A stretch of 43,305 nucleotides of DNA from Reclinomonas americana ATCC 50394 (lineage: Eukaryota; Jakobida; Jakobea; Jakobida), in contig PS015600.1 in assembly GCA_048213135.1 (NCBI GenBank), forward strand, positions 9,972 to 53,276. The letters run 5' to 3'. The translations under genes and the position numbers were made by a program. The notes under the pieces were generated by a model. That model had not been told where the DNA came from and ran no database searches. It saw only the letters and a program-made list of their open reading frames with translations. Positions 18,473 through 28,790 of the stretch are shown here, in pieces; the first letter of the stretch is position 1, and every line of letters starts with the position of its first letter.

Positions 18473-21400
18473 ATGGGCGAGTTGCTTGGCATGTCGTTGT
18501 TCACGTTGCCGCCACTGGATCCCAGCTTGGCGGAGCTGGTGGCGCGGCCGGATACACTGAGTAGCACAGTTGTGTGAGAGGGGAGAGAAGGAGGAGGAGA
18601 AGTGTGAGAGGCAAAGGGTGTGTGATGGAGGAGGCTTGTTCTGTGTGCATGCTGCATTAGAGAGAGAGAGAGAGAGAGAGAGAGAACAAGTGGAAGAGTG
18701 TGAGAGAGTGGCATGCAAAGCTCCTTGTGGGTGCAGACAAGCAGAGAGAGAGAGAGAGAGAGACTTGGGAAGCTTGTTTGTTGTGCATGTTGCATCTGCA
18801 CAGAGAGAGAGAGAGAGAGAACAAGTGGAAGAGTGTGAGAGAGTCACATGCAAAGCTCCTGATGGGTGCAGCAGAGAGAGAGAGAGAGAGNNNNNNNNNN
18901 NNNNNNNNNNNNNNNNNNNNNNNNNNNNNNNNNNNNNNNNNNNNNNNNNNNNNNNNNNNNNNNNNNNNNNNNNNNNNNNNNNNNNNNNNNNNNNNNNNNN
19001 NNNNNNNNNNNNNNNNNNNNNNNNNNNNNNNNNNNNNNNNNNNNNNNNNNNNNNNNNNNNNNNNNNNNNNNNNNNNNNNNNNNNNNNNNNNNNNNNNNNN
19101 NNNNNNNNNNNNNNNNNNNNNNNNNNNNNNNNNNNNNNNNNNNNNNNNNNNNNNNNNNNNNNNNNNNNNNNNNNNNNNNNNNNNNNNNNNNNNNNNNNNN
19201 NNNNNNNNNNNNNNNNNNNNNNNNNNNNNNNNNNNNNNNNNNNNNNNNNNNNNNNNNNNNNNNNNNNNNNNNNNNNNNNNNNNNNNNNNNNNNNNNNNNN
19301 NNNNNNNNNNNNNNNNNNNNNNNNNNNNNNNNNNNNNNNNNNNNNNNNNNNNNNNNNNNNNNNNNNNNNNNNNNNNNNNNNNNNNNNNNNNNNNNNNNNN
19401 NNNNNNNNNNNNNNNNNNNNNNNNNNNNNNNNNNNGATAGAGAGAGAGAGAGGCATGTAGAGCTCCTTCTGGGTGCAGACCCTTGCATTCTCACTCACTC
19501 GTGCATGCAGATCGCACAATGGCTGTCGATTGGTGGCGATTCAATGGCTCGAGCACGCAGTGCGCAGCTGGTGTCGCGACTGTTGCTTGATTGCGAGGGC
19601 ACGATGCGCAAGGTCGTGGAGCGGCGTGCGGAGCCTGAGTTGGCCGACAAGAGGGCGTTGGCGTTGTTGGAGGTCGCTGCGAAGGTGCGGGAATGAGGAA
19701 GAGTAGATAGAGTGCGTGCAGTCCTGCTATTCCTTCCTCCTTTCCCTCCACTCACCCTCACCCCACAGGCGGTGGTCGGCTGCTCCTTCTCGCTACTGGA
19801 CGTGGAGGCCTTTCCCCCTCGCTTCCACAAGGTGCTGCTGCTGGAGTGCGCGTGGCACGACGTCACCAACTTTCCGTTGCGTGCACGCAGAAGCCTACTC
19901 TTCGTTCCCCCCCCCCCTTGCTCAACGCGCGTACAGGCGCCGCTTGGTCATGCTGCATCAGTGGCTCGTGCGCAGTGTGGCCGGGGAGAGACCGGCACCG
20001 ATGATGTTGTTCCCGTCGCATCCGGGTGTGCATGCGACCTCGTCATCGTCGGCCGGCCACCGACCACCATCCTACGACGAGTATCGGCTGTCGATGGCAG
20101 GGCAGCGGAACGAGCGTGGCTACCTCACGTTTTTCCCGCTGGCACGCGAGCACAGCTCGTCGCTGCTGACCGGCGGCGTGGCGGCACTCACCGGCAGCAC
20201 GCTGGAGGCGGAACAGCTGATGGTGCGCCAGCAGAGCGAGCAGTCGGCGCACTTTCTCGCGCAAGTCGTGGAGAACCTGGACTCGTACGGGGTGACGCTG
20301 GTCGACGCCTGCGCACTGTGTGCCGATCTCGGCGAGTACCACTTTTTCTGCGAGGACATGGAGAAGACGGCGGCGTACTTTGGCATGGTGCACGCCATGC
20401 TGGCCAAGTGTGAGGAGCAGGCCGCCAAGCTGGGCGTCGAGCGGGGCCGCGTAGAGAGTGTGCTGCAGGTGTGCGAGGCCACCAAGCGTGTCGCGCTGGC
20501 GGTGCCGGAGGACCAGTCGTCGTTCAGTGTCGCCGATTGCTTGCGGGGGGTGGAGGTGAGTAGAGAGGAGAAGGGGGAAGAGGAGGAGGAAAAGGGAAAG
20601 AGTGGAGGAGGGCGCATTTTTATCGGCTGGTATCGGTGTTGAGTGCTGAGAGAGATATTCGCCTGCAGTGCCAGTGGATTAGTTGTCGAGTAGAAAAAAG
20701 TATTCAGTGTGCAGTGCAGACATTTGGGGAGATTTGGTCGTTGTGTGTGAAAGAGAGACATAGTGAAGGCGATTGTTCGTCGACGCAGAGTTGCCAGGAG
20801 TAGAAAACAGGGGCTGGCGGCTCATGCGTGTGTTGTCGAATGCCGCCGAGTAGAAGAAAGTATTCAGTGCGCAGTGCAAGACATTCGGGGAGATTTGGTT
20901 GTTTCACAGTCGTTGTGTGTGAAAGAGAGACAGAGTGAAGGCGAATGTTCGTCGACGCAGAGTTGCCAGGAGTAGAAAACAGGCGCTGACTGCTCATGCG
21001 TGTGTTGTCGAATGTCGCCGAGTTGAAGAAGGTACTCAGTGCGCAGTTCAAGGCAGCGTGTTCGCGCTGTGTGTGAAAGAGAGATAGAGTGAGGATGAAT
21101 AGGGTGCCAGGAGGCTGACTGCTCATGCGTGTGCGCTTCCGCAGAGCTTGTCGGATTTCGTGGTGCTCCTGCAGCGACTGGTGCGCTCCGGGTCACAGTG
21201 GGCGGCGGTGGCCTCGTTGCTGAGCGTGGATGCGGTGTTTGCCGTGTTGCCCTTTGCACTCTGCGTGTCGCTGGTCAACGATCCGTCGCTGATGCGCACG
21301 GATCCGGCCTATGAGCAACTGTTGGTGGCTGTTGCGCTGCGCGTGCATTTGTGTCCTGGTAAGGGAGAGAGAGAGAGAATGTGGGTGGAGGTGGGATGGA

Positions 21401-24400
21401 CTTTGTAATCACCTTGCCCTGTGTGCGACTGTTCTTCTGTGAGATGCCACTCGCCCCTCTCGTGATTCCTGCTTTCTTTCCGTCAAACCTCTCTGCTCTT
21501 GTGTCTATTTCATCTCGCTTGCTTCGCCGCTCTTCCTGCACGCAATGCTCCAGAGACTCTCAAGCAGTTATTTCGTGCATTCCTCTTGCATCTGTCTGGT
21601 CTCCTTTGGCACACTTTTCGCCTGTGGTCTGCTCTGATGCGCCAGTCATCTTTGTTCTGGTTTGATGTCGTGCGACACTTCATTTACTCTCTTCTGCATC
21701 GGTGCTGTGCTCGTCTTGCCTGCATTCTTCCTTTCCTCCTCTTTTCCTGCATCCACGCATTCTCCTTATCTTGCATTCTTCTCTTCCCTGCATCCATGCC
21801 GTCCTCCTGTTTCCAACATTTACGCATTCTCCTTACTTGCATCCACGCAATCTCCTCTATTCTGCATTCGTTTCCTCCTCTTTCCCGCATTCACGTATTC
21901 TTCTCTTACCTGCATGCGTGCCTTCTCGTGTTACCTTCCCCCGCAAGCATACCTTCTCATTCCTACGTCCGCGCTTTCTCTGCATTTACGCTTTCCTTCT
22001 GTTTTCTGCATGCAGTTTTCCTCCTCCTCTTCTTGAACAGAGCGGTTGTCCACTTATCTGCATCCACGCCTCTGTTGGCTTTCTTGCATTCACACATTTC
22101 TTCTCTTCTTTTTACATTCATGCTTTTTCCTCATTCCTTCCTCCGCAGAACATTCCTCCTTTTTCCTGCATTCACGCATTGTTCTCTTTCTTGTGTTCAC
22201 GTTTCCTCTGCGTTCTTGCGTGCACACATTCTTCTCTTTATTGCGTTCACATTTTTCTTCTCTTTCTTGCATCCACGAATCCTCCTCTTTCCTGCAACCA
22301 CTGTTCCTCCTCTTTTTCCTGCATTCACGCTGTACTCCTCTTTCTTGTATTCGCGCATTCCTCTCTTTCCTGCACTCACCCTTTCCATCCTCCTTCCTGC
22401 ATCCACGCCTTCCTCCTTCAGCATTCCTTTTCTTCCCAACATTCACCCTCTCCTCCCCTCTTCTTCCCCCCATCCAGAGCACTCCTCAGTGGCCTACGCC
22501 GCCACTCTGCCGAGCACCGACGCCTTCATGTCCACTTGCCTGTCTGTCGGCAGTGCCATCCTCGCACACTTCCGGAGCGGCGACGATTTGCGCAGGTGAC
22601 CAACCGTAAGATTCTCTCTCGAGTGGTGACCTGCCATCATGCTCACCACTGTGACACAGGAGGTTACTCGGCACGGCAACGTCGCACACCGAAGCATCGC
22701 TGGTGGTCGACTTGCGACGCTTCATGTGCGCGCAGGCGTCGCGCATCAACTCGGTGGCAGTGTGGGAGACGCTGCTAACCAACGGCGACTTTCGGCGAGT
22801 CGACGAAGACGCCACGCAGTACACCATGGCACTGCTGGCCGAGTGTGTGCCGTCGTCGGAGGCATCGCAGCCGGAGCACTGGGCCCCACTGCTGATGTCG
22901 CACTCGGTGTTGCACGATGCCACTGTAAGAGTTGCGTCCGGTGTGCGACCTTGATTTCTTGTGGCATGTGTTGGTTGCTCACCGAATGGCGCACAGCGAT
23001 TTGTGGAGGATACGCTATTGTCGCGTTTCGGTGATGCTGGGGCCATCTCGGCCGCGCTGCAACACGTGCGACAGTGCGATGCGTCACCGGTGCGTGAGCC
23101 ACGCAAACAAAGGTGGAAGATTTTGTGTCAACTGCGTTCTCATGATTTTCTCTTGTTACAGGGTCCACGAATCGCGGCGATTTACCCATCTGTGGTGCAC
23201 TCGGGCGACATGCTGAGTCAAATGGTACGGAGTTGCTGGTGCTCTCCCCCCTTCTCCTTCTCTTCATATTGATTGTGACTGTGCTTGTTAGGGACGATTC
23301 GATGTCGCCAACGATGTCTTTAAAGCCGTGCTGAGTGACGAAGCACGGGCAAGCGATCGCGCCACGCAACTGCGCCTGGTCGTGACCTCGCTGCAGCAAC
23401 TGCAAATGGCAGAGGTGAGGGCGGCGCTGTGCTTGCCTGCTGTTTGCTTTGTGCTCACATTTCTCATCCCTCCCCGCCCAGCAACGTTCTGCATCGTCCC
23501 TGAACGACGTGGTCGTGGCACTGTTTACGCTGCTGGAGCATCCGGAAACACCGGCACTCGAATATTACGTTCGTCGTCCCCCCCATGCTTGTTCCCTCGC
23601 GTTTGCATCTCACTGTGCGCCTCCGGCAGCTGGAAACTGCCTGTGCGCTCGTCAACATGGGTGAATTCGGTCATGCTCGTCAGCTGTGTGAGGCCACGCA
23701 CATGTGGGCACAGCGGCGTCTCCCCATGCTTCGCGGGATGTCGGGCGAATCACACAGTTGCGTGAGAAGGGAGGAAGAGGAGGCGTGGTTGATTATCCGC
23801 TTTCCGTGTCGTGGTTGATTTCTGTCCGCGACAAGCGTTTGCTTTCTCTCTCTCCTGCGGCCGATTCTCTCCTTCATCTCCTTCTCTCACGCACACATGC
23901 ACACCCTCGATTCTGTCAATAATTTGCACATCCTCATCAGCCCAAGCACGAGTCTGCAGTCTGATTCTGCAATCCAGCGCTCTGTCCTTGTTTGTGCGAG
24001 TGAGAAGAAAGAAAGAAAGGAGGCGTATCGGTTGAGTGCTCTATTCACCTGCTTCGCACAGTCTGTCTCCAGTTTTGCACTGCGGAACCCATTTACCCTT
24101 ATGTGAGAAAGAGGAGGCGTAGCAGTTGGGTGCTCTGTTCACCTTCTATGTTGCAATCTGTCTCCTGATTAGCGCTGTGGAATCCATGTGCCCAAGCGGG
24201 GAGAAAATGAGGAGATGCATCAGATGAGTGCTCTATTCTCTCCTACTTTGTGCCGCCGTTGAACCCACTTGTTCTCGGGAAGGCAAGAGAGAGAGAAGAG
24301 GCTGCTTAGTGGTTGTTCTTCTGCTGTGTGGCAGTCTGTAACCCTTCTTTCCTGGTTAACCCACTTCTCCATTGAGAGAGAGAGAGAAAAGATAGGCGAC

Positions 24401-26066
24401 TTGCTCTCTCTTCCCCGGATTGTGCTCTCACCTCTTTCCTGCGCCGCACAGGCGAAGTGTGGAAACTGGAAGGCTGCATGCAGTTCGTGCGGCTGCTGGG
24501 CCCGCTGATGTCCAGTCTGGGTCTGTGGTGCGAGGTGATGCGCAGTGCACTTGGTGAGTCTCGCTGCACACTCGTCGCAGCGATGGTATCGTCTGACCTG
24601 CGGTAATCTATCGACAGGCGGAGATGGTGTGGTAACGCAACCGTGTGTTGCCGCGCTGCATGACTTTTTCCGTGCCATTCCACCGGCGTTCTTGTACTTT
24701 GCGGATGAGGTTCGTCGTGGACGGTCGGGGGCACCAGGAGCGGTGTGTTTGCTCATGACCTGCCTCTTTCCCGCGCAGAATGCGGACCTGTTTGAGCAGT
24801 CGTGGACTCGATTGCTGCGCTCGTGGACCGACAGACCGTCGATGGAGATGCTGGCCATGACGCTGGCGGCTCCGTACTGTGTCTCGCGGCGGAACGACGT
24901 GTCGATGCCGGGGACTCCTATTCAGTTGGAGAGCATGCCGCGTGCGTCGCGGTGCTTGCGACTCGACGCCGTCGATCTGAGTGCCATGTCTGTGCGGTAC
25001 GTCTGTCGTTCCGTTGTCGGTGGTGTGTCGATGAGCCTGTTTTTTTGCTGGACATCATCTTTTGCACGATACATCACTGCCGCCACCTCTGCTATCATCC
25101 CTATACCTGTCTCCATTCTCATTAGCTCACCTCCTTCCGCCCCATTCTTCTTTCCTCTCCGAACTTGTCCGTGCTCGCAGACCGACGGCGGAACAGGTCG
25201 ATGCCGCACTGCAAATGGGTGAGGTGGTGTCGGCTGGAGACAGGGATCCGGCACGCGATGCATTTGTGCTCTCCATGTTGCGCTTTGTGGCACTGCGATG
25301 GCTGGACTTGGAGCCAGTGTCGCCCGCCGTGTGTCGTCTGGTGGCCGACGTGTCGTTCGAGGCCAAGCAGCACCGTGAGTGCCTCAGGTGCGCTGTGTAT
25401 TGGACACAGGCGTTGCGTTTGTTTGTTTTTATTCGTTGCCTCACGGCGGACCGTGCGACAGGTACCACTTGCAATCGCTGGAGTTGTCCACTGTCAATTT
25501 CACGGATGCCGGCGCCCTCAAGCTCGAACCCCGCGCCGTGCGACAGTTGATCGACTCTCTCGTGCAACTGCGAGGTACGCGGATCTGTGTTGCTCTCTCC
25601 GTCTTCTTCTCGTATCTCACAAAATCGCAAAGGCATGATGCCTGCCATTGTGCTGTGCCAGTTTGATGAGCCGCCCGACTTTTCGGCGGCGTTCGCCATG
25701 TGTCACCGCGCCTTGGAGGTGAGGGGTGTTGCCTGTGGTGTCTGGAGAGGATGAACACTGACAATTGGTGGCGTGCAGCTGCTTGATGTGGAGTTTTTCG
25801 AGTATGTGTGGGAGATGCCGATCTTGGAGATTCTCATCCGTTGCGTTGCGAGTGGTGTGCGCACGCACAGTCTTCCTTTCGTCTCACCAGAGGGAAATGC
25901 AGATCTGTACACATTGCGAGGAGATACTACGCACGCGGCGCGTCTGACAGTGTTTGTGGAGTCGCCCGAGTTGAACATTCACAATGCGCCGTCGGTGAGG
26001 AGGCGCATGATTGAGAGGAGGAAGATGGCGTTTTTGCAGAGATTGGCGGGGTTGGTGGTGGAGTGA
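18473..26066 (+). CDS. INTS8: Integrator complex subunit 8
   Basis: Nineteen exons join to about 1060 residues (human INTS8 is near 995): 18473-18568, 19511-19684, 19769-19875, 19937-20555, 21145-21358, 22478-22595, 22660-22924, 22997-23089, 23162-23224, 23292-23414, 23482-23568, 23630-23756, 24452-24553, 24618-24709, 24779-24996, 25181-25378, 25462-25574, 25633-25718, 25779-26066. The match is colinear: an N-terminal LDPSLAELVARP segment, MLHQWLVRSV (human LLYNRWAIRTIV), an alpha-helical solenoid, and a diagnostic C-terminus with AIVLCQFDEPPDFSAAF, FFEYVWEMPILEIL and ERRKMAFLQRLAGL, corresponding to human VAILCQF, YYDYIWDVTILEYL and RRKKKFLQAMAKL. INTS8 is a scaffold of Integrator that recruits PP2A to attenuate RNA polymerase II and helps snRNA 3' processing in the nucleus. 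Intron 1 contains a gap, so extra exons there are possible. Confidence 0.9.
18569..19510 (+). repeat. INTS8 intron 1 with GA-rich repeats and a gap
   Basis: A unit of about 115-125 bp (AACAAGTGGAAGAGTGTGAG, GCATGCAAAGCTCCT, GGGTGCAG, then (GA)n) occurs at about 18680-18755, 18815-18890 and, truncated, 19450-19480, on both sides of the N run 18891-19435. Confidence 0.75.
18891..19435. other. Assembly gap (N run)
   Basis: Run of N inside INTS8 intron 1, flanked on both sides by (GA)n and by copies of the same intronic repeat. Confidence 0.99.
20686..21144 (+). repeat. 160-172-bp tandem repeat in INTS8 intron 4
   Basis: Three head-to-tail copies begin at about 20691, 20851 and 21023. Shared parts are AGTATTCAGTG, GGGGAGATTTGGT, GTGTGTGAAAGAGAGA, GTTCGTCGACGCAGAGTTGC, AGTAGAAAACAGG and GCTCATGCGTGTG. 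The third copy is shortened, and its GCTCATGCGTGTG end runs straight into the splice acceptor of exon 5 (CTTCCGCAG, 21144). Confidence 0.85.
21359..22477 (+). repeat. INTS8 intron 5, pyrimidine-rich degenerate repeats
   Basis: A 1119-nt intron in which a unit of about 30-40 nt (TCCTGCATTCACGCATTCTTC with variants CCTGCATCCACGC) recurs some twenty times between about 21710 and 22430. It leaves long open frames on both strands that are not genes. Confidence 0.8.
23757..24451 (+). repeat. INTS8 intron 12 with about 110-bp degenerate repeats
   Basis: A 695-nt intron with a unit of about 100-115 nt including GAGTGCTCTATTC, CAGTCTGTCTCC, GCTGTGGAA/CCCATT and GAGAAAGAGGAGGCG, repeated from about 23950 to 24390 four times. 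No exon is seen in it. Confidence 0.7.
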
Positions 26067-26313
26067 AGGGTGAGAGGTGAAAGGTAAATAAGTATGGTGG
26101 CACTCGAGGGGTTCGCTTCACGCTGTTGGTGCAGGAACACCGCAATCGATGTCACCAAATGTAATCTTCCCACGGTATGTCCGACATCTTTGTTCTCACC
26201 TCCCCTGGCAACTCATATCCTCACCGCCCTTCTCCTTCGCTCCTGCTCCCCCCACTTCTTCCGTATTCTCCAGTGAGGACCTTGTGGCGTCGAGGGTCTA
26301 TTTTCTGACTTTT

Positions 26314-26345
26314 TGGCGGATTGGCGTGATTGCCCGAATCCGCCA
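26314..26345. promoter_or_regulatory. Inverted repeat upstream of TPR gene
   Basis: TGGCGGATT at 26314-26322 and its perfect complement AATCCGCCA at 26337-26345 flank a 14-nt spacer; T-runs and A-runs extend the symmetry. Each arm, read with its T-run (TTTTTGGCGG), resembles the core of an E2F/DP site. It lies about 50-80 bp before the chosen start codon, where a promoter is expected. Function is inferred only. Confidence 0.4.
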
Positions 26346-26394
26346 GAAAAAATGTTGTCGCTCACCACACTCCTTTATCATCACTCAGCGAGCC

Positions 26395-27788
26395 ATGACC
26401 GACGTCGAGCAGCAACCACTGCCTCTCACCGCGCAGACTGCGCGGGACAGTGAGGCTGAGTTTCGTGGCATCCTCCACCGCCATCAGCGAGCCTTGGCCA
26501 TGTACAATGCGGAGCGGTACGCCCCGGCGGCGGAAGCCTTTGCCAGCTGCACTCGCGACTTTGCTGCTCTGCGTGGCGATGACTTTGAGTGGACTTTGTC
26601 GGCCATGCAGAGCCACGCGGCCGCCCTGGCGTGTCTGGGTGACAATCGAGACGCGCTGTCTATTTACAGGACAACCATTGAGCGCAGCCGGCGCTCTCGC
26701 GGCGTGGAGCATTCGGTCACGCTGCAGGCCACCGGCGACATGTGCAACGTCATGCTGCGGCTGCATCTGAACAACGAGGCCATTGCTCTGCTGCGCGATG
26801 CCAACCAGCGACTGGAGCGCACCACGTCGACCACTGACCGCCAGGTGCTCGGCAACATGGCCATGCTCGCCAAGGCGCTGGGCGATATTGGCATCCACGA
26901 CGAAGCGGCGCAGGTGCACCGCGACCTCCTCCAGCGCCACCGAGGAACTGGTCGGGGGCGCGACAGCTCTGAGGCACTGAAGGCGGCTCTTGACTTTGGC
27001 AAGTTCTTGTGCGGTGTCGGAGGATTGGAGCGCCTTACCGAGGCAGTCAGCATTTTGGAAGACACGCTCCAACGCCTTCGCCGCCTCCGCGGACACGGCC
27101 ACTCGGAGACACTCTTGGCCGCCTCGTGGCTGGGCGAGGCGCTGCGTGTACTAGGTCGACATGGCGAGGCGATCGAGCTTCTGCGGGACACGCACACCCG
27201 ACTGCAAGCTTCCAACAGCAGCTTCAACTTGTTCGGCGATGACGACGAGGAGGGGGAGGCCGTTGCGTCTGAAGCCTCGTTGCTCGTCCTCCACCGTTTG
27301 GCGCAAACACTGGCCGACAGCGGCGCCCACAACCAGCGAGAAGCTATTGCGATGTTCCGCACCGTCGTCGCTGACCGCACGCGAGTGCTGCCGGATGGGC
27401 GCGACAACCCTGCCACACTTGCCAGCGCACACTGCCTGGCTCGCGCACTTGTGCACAGTGCCGATGCCGACAACGTTCGCGAGGCAGTGGGCATCCTGGA
27501 GGACACGCTCGTCAGGCGCCGGCAGCTGCTTGGTTACTACAGCGCGGACACACTGGAGACTGAGGCAGCGCTGAGACAAGCGCGCACGACCCTGGCTGTC
27601 TCGGACGATGCACGCGAGAGACCGAGAATTGCTGACGAGGCGGTGGATGAGGTGGAAGGTTAGTGATGCCATTTCCCCAAAACAGGTGGCAGATTCGATA
27701 TCAGTTTTGCTCACTTATTTTTCTGTTTGTTGCAGGGGAGAGCCGACGACTAATGAGCGTCTTCGCGGCCATGGAGTTTGATGAGTAA
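26395..27788 (+). CDS. TPR-repeat protein, kinesin-light-chain-like
   Basis: Two exons (26395-27658, 27736-27788) encode about 438 residues. The protein is almost entirely alpha-helical, with tetratricopeptide repeats about 42-50 residues apart of the TPR_10/TPR_12 type seen in kinesin light chains and Nephrocystin-like proteins: A-x-x-x-A-x-x-x-Y-x-x-A-x-x-x-x, LGDNRDALSIYRTTIERSRRS, LHLNNEAIALLRDANQRLER, LGDIGIHDEAAQVHRDLLQR, LGRHGEAIELLRDTHTRL and later HNQREAIAMFRTVV. An acidic loop (DDDEEGE, about residue 282) interrupts the array. The small second exon adds GESRRLMSVFAAMEFDE and the stop. The start was set at the ATG at 26395, which opens MTDVEQQPLP; the frame is open 82 codons upstream, but that part is low in coding character and contains the promoter-like inverted repeat. 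Such arrays are binding scaffolds; the partner is unknown. Confidence 0.85.
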
Positions 27789-27837
27789 CAGCGAGAGTAC
27801 GTAATACACAGCAACAGAACTACTGGACTGTGAGTGC

Positions 27838-28172
27838 ATGCGGCGGAATGGACCATTTTGCGCACTCGCGGCCGCACTGCATCCGGCCCGTTTTGCAGCG
27901 GCCTCCCTGTTGTCAACAAGACCCTATGAGCGCTCCAGCTGCGCAGCGAGTGCTGTCGATAGCACGGAGATGTGCTTGCCTCCGTGTGACGCCCAGTCGC
28001 AGAAAACTACAGGCTTGTTGAATCATTGCTGGTCGAAATCGAACTCGGGCAGCTGAACTGCGATCTGCACCGCATGAAGCGTGAATGGACCTCGATCAGG
28101 AGCCAGCTGTTTCCGCTGAAAGCCCCGCTGGCCGTTGTTTCTCTTGCAGATTTTCGAAACGCCAGCGCGTAA
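27838..28172 (+). CDS. Possible small mitochondrial-targeted protein
   Basis: A tentative two-exon model (27838-27949, 28003-28172) joins a 37-residue N-terminus rich in Arg, Ala, Ser and Leu with no acids until residue 31 (MRRNGPFCALAAALHPARF) to an amphipathic helical segment (RLVESLLVEIELGQLNCDLH). The first part looks like a mitochondrial presequence. The 53-nt intron (GTGCTG..GTCGCAG) has normal size but a weak donor. A second possible intron at about 28081-28144 (GTGAAT..TTGCAG) would change the C-terminus. It starts only 49 nt after the TPR gene stop. No family is recognised, and chance cannot be excluded. Confidence 0.3.
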
Positions 28173-28540
28173 CACGTCAACTTTCTCTCGCTTCCGCGCG
28201 ATGTCACAGTTTCCGACGCTCACTCGAGCTCACGATGATGATGCAGCTGTGTCGCTCTTGCTGCTGCCTCAAGATTGGTGTCTGTGTTGATGTTTTGGAT
28301 ACGATTGAACCTGGTCATCAAGACAGCTGTTGCTTGTTTGTTGGTGAATGAATTGTTGTTGTTGTTGCAACGTTGCATTGCTCGTTCCAAGATTCCCAAA
28401 ACCAGCTAGCAGGCTCGACATTGCCGAAATTTCCACGCAGAATCTTCTCGACAACGCACGCAACGCACGCATCGCCACCACCTTCTCACACACACGAGCA
28501 GTGCGGGTGCAGCATAGAAAGGAGCAATAACACCAACACC
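28173..28540. other. Stretch without a recognisable gene, with dispersed repeat copy 2
   Basis: No supported exon chain is seen. The degenerate dispersed repeat shared with 15146-15228 lies at about 28262-28345. Short open frames exist on both strands (for instance 28348-28530 plus, and a minus-strand frame starting at 28427 with a glutamine run), without family motifs. Confidence 0.5.
28262..28345 (+). repeat. Degenerate dispersed repeat, copy 2
   Basis: Contains CTGCCTCAAGATTGG, GTTGATGTTTTGGATA and ACCTGGTCATCAAG, matching about 15146-15228 in the same orientation at roughly 80 percent identity. Confidence 0.65.
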
Positions 28541-28761
28541 NNNNNNNNNNNNNNNNNNNNNNNNNNNNNNNNNNNNNNNNNNNNNNNNNNNNNNNNNNNN
28601 NNNNNNNNNNNNNNNNNNNNNNNNNNNNNNNNNNNNNNNNNNNNNNNNNNNNNNNNNNNNNNNNNNNNNNNNNNNNNNNNNNNNNNNNNNNNNNNNNNNN
28701 NNNNNNNNNNNNNNNNNNNNNNNNNNNNNNNNNNNNNNNNNNNNNNNNNNNNNNNNNNNNN
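28541..28761. other. Assembly gap (N run)
   Basis: Run of N just upstream of the proposed first exon of the LRR-phosphatase gene; its promoter may be here. Confidence 0.99.
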
Positions 28762-28790
28762 AACAAACGCGCAAGAAAAGTGGGGAAATA

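Noticed and set aside
21499-22778. Plus-strand frames of 366 and 358 codons with many Phe/Leu/Ser/His
   Set aside because: They are translations of the pyrimidine-rich repeat in INTS8 intron 5; only the last residues (HSSVAYAATL and on) belong to a real exon.
26149-26394. 82-codon N-terminal extension of the TPR protein
   Set aside because: In frame but with intergenic character (Pro/Ser/Phe-rich, contains the inverted repeat); the ATG at 26395 is a better start.
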